The notes under the pieces are model-generated. The model was given only the letters and a program-made list of their open reading frames with translations, was not told the origin of the DNA and searched no databases. Positions 22,494-32,913 of a stretch of 64,000 nucleotides of DNA are shown here, one piece after another. The stretch is from Kingdonia uniflora (Eukaryota; Streptophyta; Magnoliopsida; Ranunculales; Circaeasteraceae). The stretch covers positions 372,001 to 436,000 of the forward strand of contig JACGCM010002568.1 of NCBI GenBank assembly GCA_014058105.1, read 5' to 3'. The position numbers and the translations under genes are program-made. Within the stretch, counting starts at the first letter, position 1, and each line of letters begins with the position of its first letter.

Positions 22494-22811
22494 ATGGCTG
22501 TAAATGCACCCACAGAAAAGAATTAGGCGGCAGTGGAAGTCAGGCGAATATGGGAGAAGACGGTGGAGCTGCGACAGAGGTTCAGTATTGAAGAAGACAT
22601 TGATGCTGAGATGCCGAATCTTTTTGAGGCGGAACCCGGGGTACCCATCCATGACATGCCCTTCGCATACTGGTGAGGATTATTGTAGATGATGGGGCCT
22701 TTATCCGGCCATCGGTTGTCTCTTCTTGAGAGATTTGCGGAGGATATAGTGGACCAGAAAGATGCGGATGCTGCAGCCGGGGTTGAAGAGGAACATCCCG
22801 CTAATAATTAG
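22494..22811 (+). pseudogene. small antisense ORF of Tat-C
   Basis: A single frame of 106 codons runs from ATG to TAG and is interrupted by three internal stops (TAG after TEKN, TGA and TAG after FAYW). It has no frameshift. Reading through, the product is acidic: MAVNAPTEKN, VRRIWEKTVELRQRFSIEED, FEAEPGVPIHDMPFAYW, then RLSLLERFAEDIVDQKDAD and a Glu-rich end. All three stops could come from single C-to-T changes (CAG or CGA). I do not recognise a family. It sits behind its own TATA box and about 1.3 kb upstream of the larger antisense gene. Tat-D has a similar-sized ORF in the same relative place, without clear sequence similarity. Confidence 0.45.
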
Positions 22812-23750
22812 GGTCCCCTATCAGTTGAGTGTTTTTGTTGCTGCTTTTTTCTATTCTTCATCCTCTTTTTTTTCTTTTGACGGGGCTTGTAATATGTTTT
22901 GTCTTTCTGAATGAAATTAGTGTTTGGAAGTACTGTTGTAGTAGTATTATTGCTCTTTATAGGTAATAATTTGAATTGTCGAACTGAAAGTAGTAGTATA
23001 ATCTAAATTCTTGAAGTAGTATCGTGAGCTGCCGAATTAATAATATAACTGTCAAAGTATAGTGTTTGGATTGTCAAAGAAAAATCTTTAATTGTCAAAG
23101 TAAAAAGTTGTAGTCTGTCGAAGTGGTAGTATTATCTGTCGAAGCTGAAAAGATTGATCTGCTGGTGTAAAAGACTGGGTCTGTAAGCATTAATTTTTGA
23201 ACTGTCGAAATATATGATTGTAATCTGCCGAAGGGTGAATGTGATATGTCGAAGGAAAAAGAGTGAGCTACCGTGATAATAGAGGCATGTGGTTTTAAAT
23301 TGACGAATGTGTTGTAGATCGAATGTCGATATATTAGAGACCCGAATTTGAGGCTATTTGTTGATGAGTCTTTGAGACACTGAGTGGTCGATTACACGAA
23401 CTCGAGGAGTGTGTCGATGGTTTTATTTGATTTGACTGGTTGTACTGACAGCCTAGATAGATGGTCTATCAAAACGGTACGTACACCAGGGGCAGTGTGC
23501 CGTAAAGGTAATTATGATTTTTGCTCGTATTACGGAAAAAGTTGTGACTTGACTGTTTGGATTTGAATGTTTAGCTTCGAGTGAGGGTGAAAGGGTTCAA
23601 GAAGTTTTAGTTTTTGCAGGTAAATTGAAGTGAGTGTGCCGCTCGTACGCGAAGGATATGAGGGGTAAATCGGTCAAAACATATCGCTGTCGAAAAGCTG
23701 GGGTAGTGGGGTTATGGTAATGATAATGGTGAGAAAATTGAGGTGGTTTT
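22812..23750 (+). other. no gene seen; GTCGAA-rich spacer
   Basis: Between the two antisense genes. Stops are frequent in all frames. From 22976 to 23252 the hexamer GTCGAA or a one-base variant (TGTCAAAG, TGCCGAA) recurs about ten times at irregular spacing, often before short AGTAGTA-like runs. It may be a decayed short tandem repeat. Confidence 0.5.
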
Positions 23751-23765
23751 GGTTTTTCGTGAGAG

Positions 23766-26399
23766 TATATATGTGTGAGAGGAGTAATTACTGTACTGTT
23801 TACTGAGAAAAAATTAGAGAGAGCGAGAAAAAGATAACGTAAGCCATTGGTGCTTTGTGAGAAGTTGCTAAAGCTGTTTCATTGATCTTGCTATTCCGAG
23901 TATTGTGGTTCTAACACAGGTATGTGACTTGAACTCTGCCAATTTTTGTTTTGATTTTCCTTCTGTGTCTGAAAGTAAAATGTCTGCGTTTGGGGTTTGG
24001 AGATTATCTTCGAGGATAAGAGAATTCATGTGTCTAGGTTTTGTTCCATTTTGGGATTTTGGGGGTTTTGAAGGAGGCACTAGGTTTAGGATCGAGGTGT
24101 CGAATGTGTGTAAATATGTTAAAGTGGGAAGATGGTCTATGGGTTATTGACAAAAAATTATAAAATATATCGATCTAATTGCCTGCCTGATCTTCTCTAG
24201 GGTAAGATGCATACCCGTTAAGCTTTGAGACAGGGGCTGATAGACGAAGAGATCGAAGCATTTAAAGCTAGTATTGTTGGCCGTACCCCAATGGATGAGG
24301 GCAGTAACTTAGAGGTGTTAGATGTTATAACCGAAACCCCTTTCTCTATGGTATTGTCCGCTGGTGAGCTGCCAATTACGAGACGTTGTAAGACGGTAGT
24401 GATTGAGGATAATGAGGAGGAGGAGATAGTGTGGGGGGAGAGAGGAGAGGGTAATATGGGGCCTTCTAGGGGTAGAAAGGAAGAATGGGGGAAAAATGAT
24501 GAAAGTGGGGATTCGAATGAGTCGGATAGGGTCAAAGGTGCCGTTTCGGCTAGAGATTGAGTCAGATTAGATTGATTTGCTGCCAAGCGGGAGCTGTCAA
24601 AAGTTGGGGTATTCTTGAGTGTGGCGGGAGCAGGGTTAACTTTCAAATCAGACCCTGGGGAAGGGATAATGGCTTATAGAGGTCATATTCGATTAGGAAT
24701 GAAACTTCTTCTTCGCAGACTGATGAAAGAAGTTCTGAATTTTTGGGAGGCTGCTCCGGTGCAAATGAATAGAAATTTTTATGAGATCATGTGGGTTATA
24801 GAGGGGATGAATGCAAAGTTGAACAATATGGGGAAGGGTTTGATTAAGTGGTTTGATATTATTACCTTTTACTCGAAGAAGGCAAGCCAGAGCCCAGGTA
24901 CCTGCCACATCCAATATCACCCAGAGAAGCCCTGGTTCTTTGATCTGTGTTCGATGGGTCATGGGTGGAATAAGGATTTATTGATAATATGGGGAAGCTA
25001 CAAGAATGTTGAGGGGGATGACCTTTATAGGTTGCATCATAGAGTATATAATAAGAGTAAGCTTGTTGTCGAAGGATTGTTATTGATGTATGTCTTGAAT
25101 AAGTGGTAATTATATTTTTGTTTGTTCTACAGGTCCGAAGAATCTGTCTTGGAACAATCCGAGGAACTATATTGATACTTTGCTAAAAGCTAGCGAAGAT
25201 TGGGTTAATTCTATTTTTGACAGTCTTGGTATCAAGAGGTAGAGAAGGAAGAAGGTGATTCCCTACTTTGAAGCCTACCCGTTACGCCGAAGCCATCGAA
25301 GAGAAGGAGAGGCAAAGGTAATTTGAAGGGTCCAGTAGAAATGGGAGGGGAAGAGTTGCCAAGAAATTTTAAGTATGTTCCAAAAACGCGGAGGGGTTCG
25401 AAGCAAGCAGCGCCAGTGCCCGAAGTGGCTGGCAATGCTTTGAGATTGAGGTCAAGGCAGGTGCTAACACAGATTGAGAAGGGGAAGGGTCGGGTTTTTC
25501 CCGAAGCTCCGAAGTGTAGCAGTCGAAGGTTAGTCAGCCTAAAAGGCGTAGGGCGCTGGGGGAAGATGATGCAGCAGATGAGGATGAAGAGATGACGAAG
25601 GCTGAACGGCAAGAGCAAGCAGTGGCCAAACATGCTTCGATGGTTGAGCTCTACAAGGACAACCCAGACGAGGCTTCGATGGAAATAAAGAGGAGTATGT
25701 TTCAAGTAACTATCTATGAATTTCTTCTGTGAGAGTCTGAGATTTCTTTTAAGTTCTTCGAGTTTCAAGGGGTACTGATTGCTTGAATATTCTAGTAGAC
25801 GGATTCTTGGGTGCTATCATACAACAAGGTAATAAAGTCAGTAAAGGGGAAGTTACGACAAGCAGTGGAAAGTCTGGATCTTTTTTGGGGGACTGAGGCG
25901 TCATTGTTGTCTATAGTCAAGAAGTTGAAGTGTGATCTGGCGGTGATTACTAACTCGGTTAATGAGAGGCTCGAGCTTTAGTGGTCATGGCAGAAGTGGG
26001 AGTGGTCGAAAACCTTACGGCGAAAGAGAGGGAGAAAGCAGAACAGAAGGTGAGTTATCAGTGGCAGTTTGATGATGAATGTAAGGTGACTGTCAGGTTG
26101 AAGGTGTTTATAGAAGATAAGGGGTATGGCCCCGATACTTTAGAACCCTTCCCTGTATCCCCAGAACTGGTTGCTGGAGATGATTTGCAAATGGGGGAAG
26201 GATAGGTAGGTGCTTTTGATGGGGAAGCTGGAGGTACTGGAGGTGGTGTGGAGGCTTCTGTTATTGGAGTGGCCAGTGGTGGGACTATGGATGGTGCGGT
26301 TGTTGATGGTGCGGGGTCGAAGCCTTCGACTGAAGGTGCTGAGGGTGTTGGCGCTGGGGGACCTTTGGAGGAAGGAGATGTAGCCACGCCGGTATGAGG
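23766..26399 (+). pseudogene. large split antisense gene of Tat-C (PF04195-like)
   Basis: A gene-like unit on the strand opposite to Tat-C. A TATA-like tatatatg (about 23767) and a purine-rich 5' UTR lead to a donor at 23919/23920 (CAG|gtatgt) and an acceptor at 24200 (ctctag|g), a 281-base intron. The ATG at 24207 opens MHTR, then TAA (probably CAA), ALRQGLIDEEIEAF. An acidic stretch (IEDNEEEE) precedes the main domain at 24615-25106: LMKEVLNFWEAAPVQMNRNFYEI, FDIITFYSKK, WFFDLCSMGHGWNKDLLIIWG. This pattern resembles the plant 'putative gypsy type transposon' family. Then come GPKNLSWNNPRNY, a basic region (PKTRRGSK), YKDNPDEASMEIKRSM and a Gly/Glu-rich end at GDVATPV. Stops and frameshifts make it a pseudogene. 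Confidence 0.65.
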
Positions 26400-26829
26400 T
26401 ATTTGGTAGTGGGGTTCCATGCCTTCCTTTTCTGATTTGTTGTTGAGTTATAATATTTTGAACCATATTTTTTTTTTTGCGTTGGTCTTTGAACTTGGTA
26501 TGTCTTTAAGCAATTGTACTGCATTGATGATAGTTATCTGTGGAATTTCTGAAGTTGATTATGAACTACTTTTATATTGATGCCTAATGTTTTGAACTGA
26601 ATTTGTTATCTTGTTCGGGCCTCCTTTATTCTGGATTGCTAAAATATTGATGCGAATTCTGGCTTTTATTGAATTTTTGATGGCTTAACTTGAATTATAA
26701 TGTAACAATTTCTCTGGCGTATGATACTTTGAATCTTCTGTATACTTAGTAGAATTGTAGATATTATTGTACAATAGTATCTATATGTGCTATTTCTATC
26801 GAATAACTGTGGAGTGATCGAAACTGAAG
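26400..26829. other. shared 3' flank of antisense gene
   Basis: Non-coding. It aligns with 13685-14150 of Tat-B over its length (gccttccttttctgattt, gcgttggtctttgaactt, tattgaattttt), so it belongs to the element, between the antisense gene end and the tandem repeats. Minus-strand frames here are chance openings. Confidence 0.6.
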
Positions 26830-27360
26830 GGCTTTGAAGGATCTGTTGGACATCGAAGGCCGACGCCACAACGATGTTGGAAGTTTGAAAAAGAATTTTG
26901 AGGTTGCCTTCGAGTATCAGTCGGGCTGAGGGGACGTGATACCTAGAGGAAACCCGGAAATTCACTGGACTTCGAAGGCCTAAGCCATAATAAAGCAAGA
27001 CGTGTTCGCCTACAACGCATTCCCGAGGGCCTGGCCTTTCGACCATTCGTGCCCCTCGGTTTTGCTCGAATGTTGGAAACTTGAAAATTTCAAGATCGCA
27101 CCCAAGTATTAGTCGGGGCGAGGGTGGACATGATATTCGGGGTAAACCAAGAAATTAACTGGACTTCGATGGTTTCAGAGTCTGATCAAAGCATAACTGT
27201 TCGCCCCCAATGCATTCTCGAAGGTCCGGCCTTTTAACCATCCTTGCCCCTCGAGTTTGCTCGAAATTGGAAGCTTGAAATATCTCAAGGTTACTCCTAA
27301 GTATCAGTCGGGTCGAAGGGTTGACATGATACCTAGGTTAAGCCAAGAAATTCAATGAAA
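26830..27360 (-). repeat. ~190-base tandem repeat (Tat-C 3' region)
   Basis: Two to three units of the repeat also present in Tat-B. Markers gaggttgcc, aagatcgca and aaggttact fall at 26900, 27089 and 27291, giving spacings of 189 and 202. Each is followed by (a/c)agtatcagtcg-like text and a gacatgatac phrase. The first unit is truncated. The position, directly after integrase, is the same as in Tat-B. Confidence 0.83.
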
Positions 27361-27379
27361 AGAGGAGACGAAGTATGGG

Positions 27380-28700
27380 TAAAAAACTGTTTATTGATTA
27401 TTCGGTGTTACATCAGTTGTACAAGGTTGAGGCCTTGGCCTGTTATAGGAGACCAACTGCATTGTGTTCCACAGATTTGGTGAAGGCTCTTCGGCTTCTG
27501 TCATTAGGTAGCATGAACCCTTGTCCGTTTTATCGTACACGACATAAGGTCCTTCCCAAGATTCGGCTAGTTTGCCGATATTTCGAGGTTTCGAGGATTG
27601 GTTGACACGTCGAAGTAGTAGATCTCTGATGTTGAAACTTTGTGGCCGAACTCTCTTGTTATAGGATTTCTGAAGTAATGTATGGTAGCAGCCAAGGTTG
27701 GCGATAACTCGGTCTCTGGTTTCATCGATCCATAACATGTTACATGCGAGTTCAAACTCATTGTCTTCATCTGGGAGGTTAGGATCTCGTATGGGTACTT
27801 CGAATTGAGTAGGAAGCACAGCTTCGGTACCATATGTTAGGAGGAAGGGGGTGTAGCATGTAGATTTTCATGAGGTTATTCGATAGGCCCAGAGGACATG
27901 TTGTAACTCTTAAACCCATCGACCTTTCTTCGCGTCAACTATTTTCTTGAGACCATCGACAATGGTTTTGTAGATTACTTCGACTTGCCCACTGCCTTGG
28001 AGATAATAAGATGTTGAGGGTGAGAGGATGATATTATGTTTTTTGAGAAAGTTTCTGACTTTGCTGCCAACGAATTGGGGACCATTGTCACATCGAATCA
28101 TATGGGGGTAGCCGAAGCATGTGATGATGTTTTCCCATAAAAATATGATAACTTCTTCTTCTCTTATTCGGCATAAAGGTACAACTTCGTCCCATTTAGT
28201 GAAGTAATCGGCTGCAACAAGGATGTCTTCTCTGCAACCCGAGGCTTTTGGGAAGGGTCTAATGTGATCGATAGCCCATCTTCTGAATGGCCAGGAGACT
28301 TGACTCAAATGGAGGTCTTGAGAAGAGCAATGGATATCATGAGCGCGACGTTGGCCTTTGTCACAGTATTTGGCATACTCATCGGCTTGTTTTTTTATAT
28401 TCGGCCAGAATAATCCTTGGGAGATGGCTCAAAGGGCCATTGAACAACCAGTAGTATGAGCCCCCTGGTTCCTTCGTGGAGTTCGACTTGAATTGCAGAG
28501 GCTTTGGGTTGGGATATGCATTGAAGGAGGATGCCATCTTGGGATTTGCGATATAGTTCATTTTTGTGGATAGTGTACCTGCAACAATTTTCTAACAATG
28601 ATCGTCTGGCTTTGGGATTATCTGGGAGGATGGCATTGTTGAGGTAATGGAGGAATGGTGTTTGCCAGTCACCTGGATCGAGACTCTCGCCCCCAGTATT
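27380..28700 (-). pseudogene. Tat-C integrase
   Basis: Near full-length integrase in which the DDE triad is still readable: AIDHIRPFPKASG, CDNGPQFVGSKV and QGSGQVEVIYK. The Glu is retained, unlike in Tat-B and Tat-D. The C-terminal part is a 142-codon open frame at 27391-27819 (FELACNMLWIDETRDRVIANLGCYH, WEGPYVVYDKTDKGSCYLM). The core is open at 27910-28308. The zinc-binding region (about 28380-28560) has stops and a frameshift. Two breaks lie between the core and the C-terminal frame, near 27830-27910. Confidence 0.87.
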
Positions 28701-28779
28701 GATGGCATTGAGATCCATCTGGTCGATACTTGGGAGTTCGAGTACTTTGATATGGAGGGTCCGAGATTCTAATTGTCCG

Positions 28780-29848
28780 AGCATAGCTGCTATGTAGGTA
28801 AGGGCATCTGCATGTCTATTTTCTCCACGAGGGTAATGAGTGATTGTGGATTTTTTGGGAAATCGGTCTATGCGCTGTCGCACAAAGAAAGCGTAGTAAG
28901 CCATGCGACCATTAACTTGATTTTCTCCTGTGTAATGCCTCTGAACAAGTTAGGGATCAATAAAAATGATAAGTTTGGGATTGCTGCGATTGAGCCCGAG
29001 GTCGAGGCCATGGATCAAGGCTTCATACTCAGCTTTGTTATTGGATTCGAAGGTAAGTTTGGCAGCTTTTTCTATTTGGTCATTAGTGGGTGTTACCAAG
29101 ACAATACCAATTCCTGAGCCATTAGGTCCAGCGGATCCATCTGTGAATAAGCACCAGCCAGTGAGAGGGTCCCAGGGATCTATTATTTCGGGCTGGTCTT
29201 CTATTAAGTCATCTTCGTGTTCTTCCCAATTGATATCTTCAACCGAGAAGTCGGCAAGAAAGTCTGCTACTGCTTGGCCTTTCTGGGATATCTGCTTCTC
29301 GAATGTAATATCATGTTCGCTAAGGTACACAGACCACTGTTGTACTCGTCTAGATTTCTCTTTTTTACTGAGTACTTCGCGAAGGGGGTAACTTGTTATA
29401 ACACGGATAGGGTGAACTTGAAAATATAGTTTGAGTTTACGGGCTGAATAGACAAGGGTAAGGGGCAAACACTTAAGCTTCAAATATCAAGTTTCTGCAG
29501 GTGTGAGGGTTTTGCTGATGAAATATATAGGTTTTTCGATGTTTGAGTCAAGTTGAATAAGCACTGAACTGATAGAGGTGTCTATAACAGCAAGATATAA
29601 TAAAGTATTTCGATTTCGATAGGGGTGCTGATAATGGGTGGTCGGCCAAGATAAGTTTTGAGTTTGAGGAAGGTCTGTTCACACTTGGGTGTCCAGTTGA
29701 TCTCAGGGTTGTTTTTCTTTTTTACTTTGTGGACGCCTTGGTCGCGTAAGAGGGAAAAGAGCCAAGCACATCTGTTTGGGGATTTGGAAATAAAACGGTT
29801 AAGGGCTGAGATCTTGCCAACCACTTTTTGGACGTCTTTTTTGGTTCA
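28780..29848 (-). pseudogene. Tat-C RNase H and archaeal-type RNase H
   Basis: RNase H and RT-connection sequences lie at about 29300-29824 (KISALNRFISKSPNRCAW, NPEINWTPKCEQTFLKLKTYLG, then ITSYPLREVLSKKEK). The linker WEEHEDDLIEDQPE leads to the second RNase H, WCLFTDGSAGPNGSGIGIVL, with NNKAEYEALIHGLDL and, across a frame change near 28950, RQRIDRFPKKSTITHYPRGENRHADALTYIAAML. Here NNEAEYEAL of the sisters reads NNKAEYEAL. The frames 28950-29483 and 28395-28904 are each open but out of register with the upstream RT. Confidence 0.86.
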
Positions 29849-29849
29849 G

Positions 29850-30370
29850 GGCGAAGGGTTTAAACATGGTTGTGACCATGCATTGGTAAGTAGCTCCCAT
29901 ATTTTTAAGGCCGAAGGGCATAACATTGAAATAGTAAAGGCCTTGTTCAGTGATAAATGAAGTTTTAAGTTGATCTTCGGGGAGGAGGGGTACCTGATTG
30001 TAACCTGAAGCCGTGTCCATCATAGATAGTCGCTCATGTCTAGCAGTAGCGTCACGAAGTGCTGAGATGACCAGGAGGGGGAAGCTGTCATTCGGTGTGT
30101 GCTTGTTGAGGTCTTTAAAGTCGGCGCAGATTCTGATCTTGCCGTTCTTCTTGGGAACTGCCATAATGTTTGATATCTAGTCAGCGTACTTCACTTCTTT
30201 GATAAAACCTGTGGCTATGAGCTTGTCCACTTCAATGTTTATTACTTCTTGATGTCGTGGTGCCAAGTTACGCTTCTTTTATTTGACTGCTGAGGAATAG
30301 AGAATGAGGTCGAGACGATGGCACGCCAGGTTGGGGTCGATACCGAGCATCTCCTTGAATGTCCACACAA
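29850..30370 (-). pseudogene. Tat-C reverse transcriptase with active site deleted
   Basis: The N-terminal RT block is well kept (VPKKNGKIRICADFKDLNKHTPNDSFPL, ERLSMMDTASGYNQVPLLPED, YYFNVMPFGLKNMGATYQCMVTTMFKP). Then FKP is followed directly by out-of-frame sequence that belongs to the KNDVQK region. Compared with Tat-A (about 5012-5247), roughly 236 bases are missing, including YIDD, CKSLQK and the NPDKCQFG motif. The junction sits in gcgaaggg at about 29851-29858. This copy could not make active reverse transcriptase. Confidence 0.85.
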
Positions 30371-30549
30371 AGACATCTTTGTTTACTCGAAGGAAATCTG
30401 TAAGCTCGAGGCGTTCTGCCTTATTGGGAAAAGTTTCGATGAATGTACCTCAACCCGGACCATCGAGTTCGATATAGTCAGTGGGTTCGATGGGTGTGGT
30501 AGTATCTATCGAAGGTTTGGGGATAGAAAGATATAGTGATTACTATGGG

Positions 30550-30999
30550 CGGCTTACGAGTTTCCGGGTTTGATCGATCTCCGGGTGCTCGCATGAACGG
30601 GCGAGGCGTTGGGAGCCTTTTAAGTTCTAAGTACCTTCGAGAGTAGTAAAACGAAGGGTCTGATGGTAGGTCGAAGGTATGGCACGCATGGCGTGGAGCC
30701 AGTCACGCCCGTTATGACTTCTTATCAATGACAAGAAAACTAGTTTGAAGTGTGATAGGGCCTGTGGTGACTGGTAGACAGATTCGGCCGACAATGACCT
30801 TTGTGGCCCTATTAAAGCCTTTCAATTTGACATTGACAGTGGTTATGAGGTTGGTTTTCTTCATGGTTTCGATGGTTGGGAGAAAAAGGACATCAGCTAC
30901 GCTCCCTGTGTCTATGAGCATTGTGTGGAGGATGAGGTTTTCGATCTTAATCATAATGACTAGTGGACCGGAATGGGGAAAATGGACGTGAGATGTATC
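30550..30999 (-). pseudogene. Tat-C aspartic protease
   Basis: An 80-codon open frame (30712-30954) contains MLIDTGSVADVLFLPTIE with DTGS intact and GRICLPVTTGPITLQTSFLVIDKKS. The next expected block, EYLGILGHDWLHAM, is interrupted: after DKKS the sequence shifts frame, and only part of the motif (HAMRAIPSTYHQTLRF) reappears around 30660-30710. A short deletion near 30712 removes most of EYLGILG. The downstream linker shows the family's RLARSCEHPEID. Confidence 0.82.
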
Positions 31000-32829
31000 A
31001 TAGTTGATGAAGGAAATGCCTTCGAGTCGAGGACGAGGGTTTGATTATGGCAGGAGGGTGAGAAGTTTCTCCAGATATGTGAGTTTGCAACATTCTTCAG
31101 CGCGCTTACGTTTACTTTTGGAATGGCCGCTCTCGATGTTGTTGACTTTGATAAAGCATGATCTATAGATATGTACCACGGCTGGGTCAGCAGTAGGGGT
31201 AGATTGAGGTTGGATGTAAGACCCGTCAAGGTAGCTAGGAAGGTCGCCAATATACTGGTGTAGACGACTGCTTTGAGGATGAGTTCAAGAGAGGGCTGGA
31301 GGGCAAATTTTTTGTTGGTATGGTGATAGTTACATTTATGATTGGCGCAATAAGGTTCGCCTTCTCTGACTTCGATAGGGAAAGGAATACGCCAAATGGG
31401 GTCTGCCTATATATGTGGTAAAATGGTGCTAAGAGGGGTAGTGAGTGTGGGTAATACTGGCTTTGGCTGCTTCTTGCGGGCTTCAGTGCTATTATTGATA
31501 TTAGGGCATTTGTGTCTCTCCGTCTCCTGTAAGAGGATAGCGATCAGGGTTGTTGGAGTAGAAAGTGGGTTTTGTCGAAGTTTGTTGATAGCTGGTGTCG
31601 AAGGCTGACCTGGTTTATGTGACTCGTGGTGGCGCTCGAGGTTAATATACCCATTGACCTTTGAGAGCATCTCTTCGAGTGTTTGAGGTTTATGGAGAAC
31701 TAGGTGTTATTTTACTCGACTGTGGTCAGGCAGGGCATTCGAGTTTGCGAGTATAGCATTCGCGCAGTCAAGGTTCTCAATTTTCAGCGATTCATTGAGG
31801 AACCTTTTGGTGAAGGTTTCGAGTGTCTCATTGTTGGATTTTCTAAAATTGAATAGGGTGTCAACTTAGACATCCCTGTCCTTATTGAAAGCAAACTGGG
31901 TGAAGAAAAGTTGTGATAGTTGCTCGAAGCTTCGTATCGAGCCATTTGGGAGGTTGTGATACCATCAAAGGGGGTTGTCAGTAAGGCTGGTAGGAAAAAA
32001 GTAACATAACAGGTAGTCAACCATTGAATAAAGGCTCAGAGCATTTTGGAATTCGAGAATGTGTGATTGAGGGTCTGTGTTATGGTATTTACTGAGTTTG
32101 GGGGCACGAAAATTAGGGGGTATCTCGGTAGTAAGAAGTTTGAGACAAATATGGTTATTTAGTCGATTCCAAGAGTTAGGTTTCGGCCTCGCACTGACCC
32201 GAATGGTAGGTTGTACATTGAGGTCAAACTCCTGCTGCGCAGCATAAGCAGGATGAGGGGCGGATCGAGGGTTTCGAGGATGGTGAATTTGAGCGGGTGG
32301 AATGTGTTCAGCGCTGCGCTCCCTGAGGCCTTCTCGAGTAGGGTGGCGTATGGGGTGTCTAGAGGATCGGAGGGTTAAGTAAGAAGAATTTTCTATGGGG
32401 TGAATACCGAGATGGATGGAGCCGGTAGGAGGAATAGTGTGGAGAGCACCTTCGGCTTGGATACGGCCCTGGGCTGCTCCAAGAGTGGCTAAGGGTCTCA
32501 GACGGGCGCGGGCAGACATGCGCGACGGGTCTGGTGCTTGGGATGGGCGAGACGGTTCTAGAGGTTCTAGAGGTTGTAGTTTTTGTAGTTCTCGAACGGT
32601 ATTGTGTAATTCATCGATTGCCCGATTCTATCTGTTCTCATCGTCCAGACAGCGGTTCCGTTCAGTTTCCAGCTCTAGGCGGTGGTTTTCACACTCTTGG
32701 TTAAGTTCTGCATGGTGGCGCTCCTCGGCTTGAGTTTTAAACTTGTTGAGATAGTAAGGCTATTTGGGCGGCCACTCCGTCGATGGAGATGCCGGCATGG
32801 GTTAAAATAGAGCGGAGGGTGGGTGCCAT
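31000..32829 (-). pseudogene. Tat-C gag
   Basis: The start ATG at 32829 (MAPTLRSI) is intact and is followed by THAGISIDGVAAQIALLSQQ, then a frameshift. The longest open frame is 31965-32519, 184 codons covering the proline-rich middle and the capsid core (IPPNFRAPKLSKYHNTDPQ, FQNALSLYSMVDYLLCYFF). The core continues out of frame (PNGSIRSFEQLSQLF, FAFNKDRDV), then LSKVNGYINLE at 31407-31670 and a knuckle C-X2-H-X4-H-X4-K near 31330, with the last Cys lost. At least four frame changes are present. Confidence 0.83.
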
Positions 32830-32913
32830 TGAGTAGAATCTGTGGAAGTTGTAAACAAAGGGAGGGAAAAAGAGGAGAAGATTAGTAGGGTGAGAAGCAC
32901 AGACGATTCCAAT

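Noticed and set aside
24218..24646. 142-codon minus-strand ORF opposite the Tat-C antisense gene
   Set aside because: Ser/Thr/Pro-rich shadow of the acidic, Gly/Glu-rich + strand frame. The + strand has the splice sites and the continuing domain.
25107..25133. A 27-base intron between LNKW and GPKNL in the Tat-C antisense gene
   Set aside because: It has GT and AG ends but is far below the size of plant introns; a deletion in a larger intron is more likely.
25232..25768. 178-codon minus-strand ORF
   Set aside because: It lies opposite the basic and acidic parts of the antisense gene. It has no motif, and its length is explained by purine-rich codon composition on the + strand.
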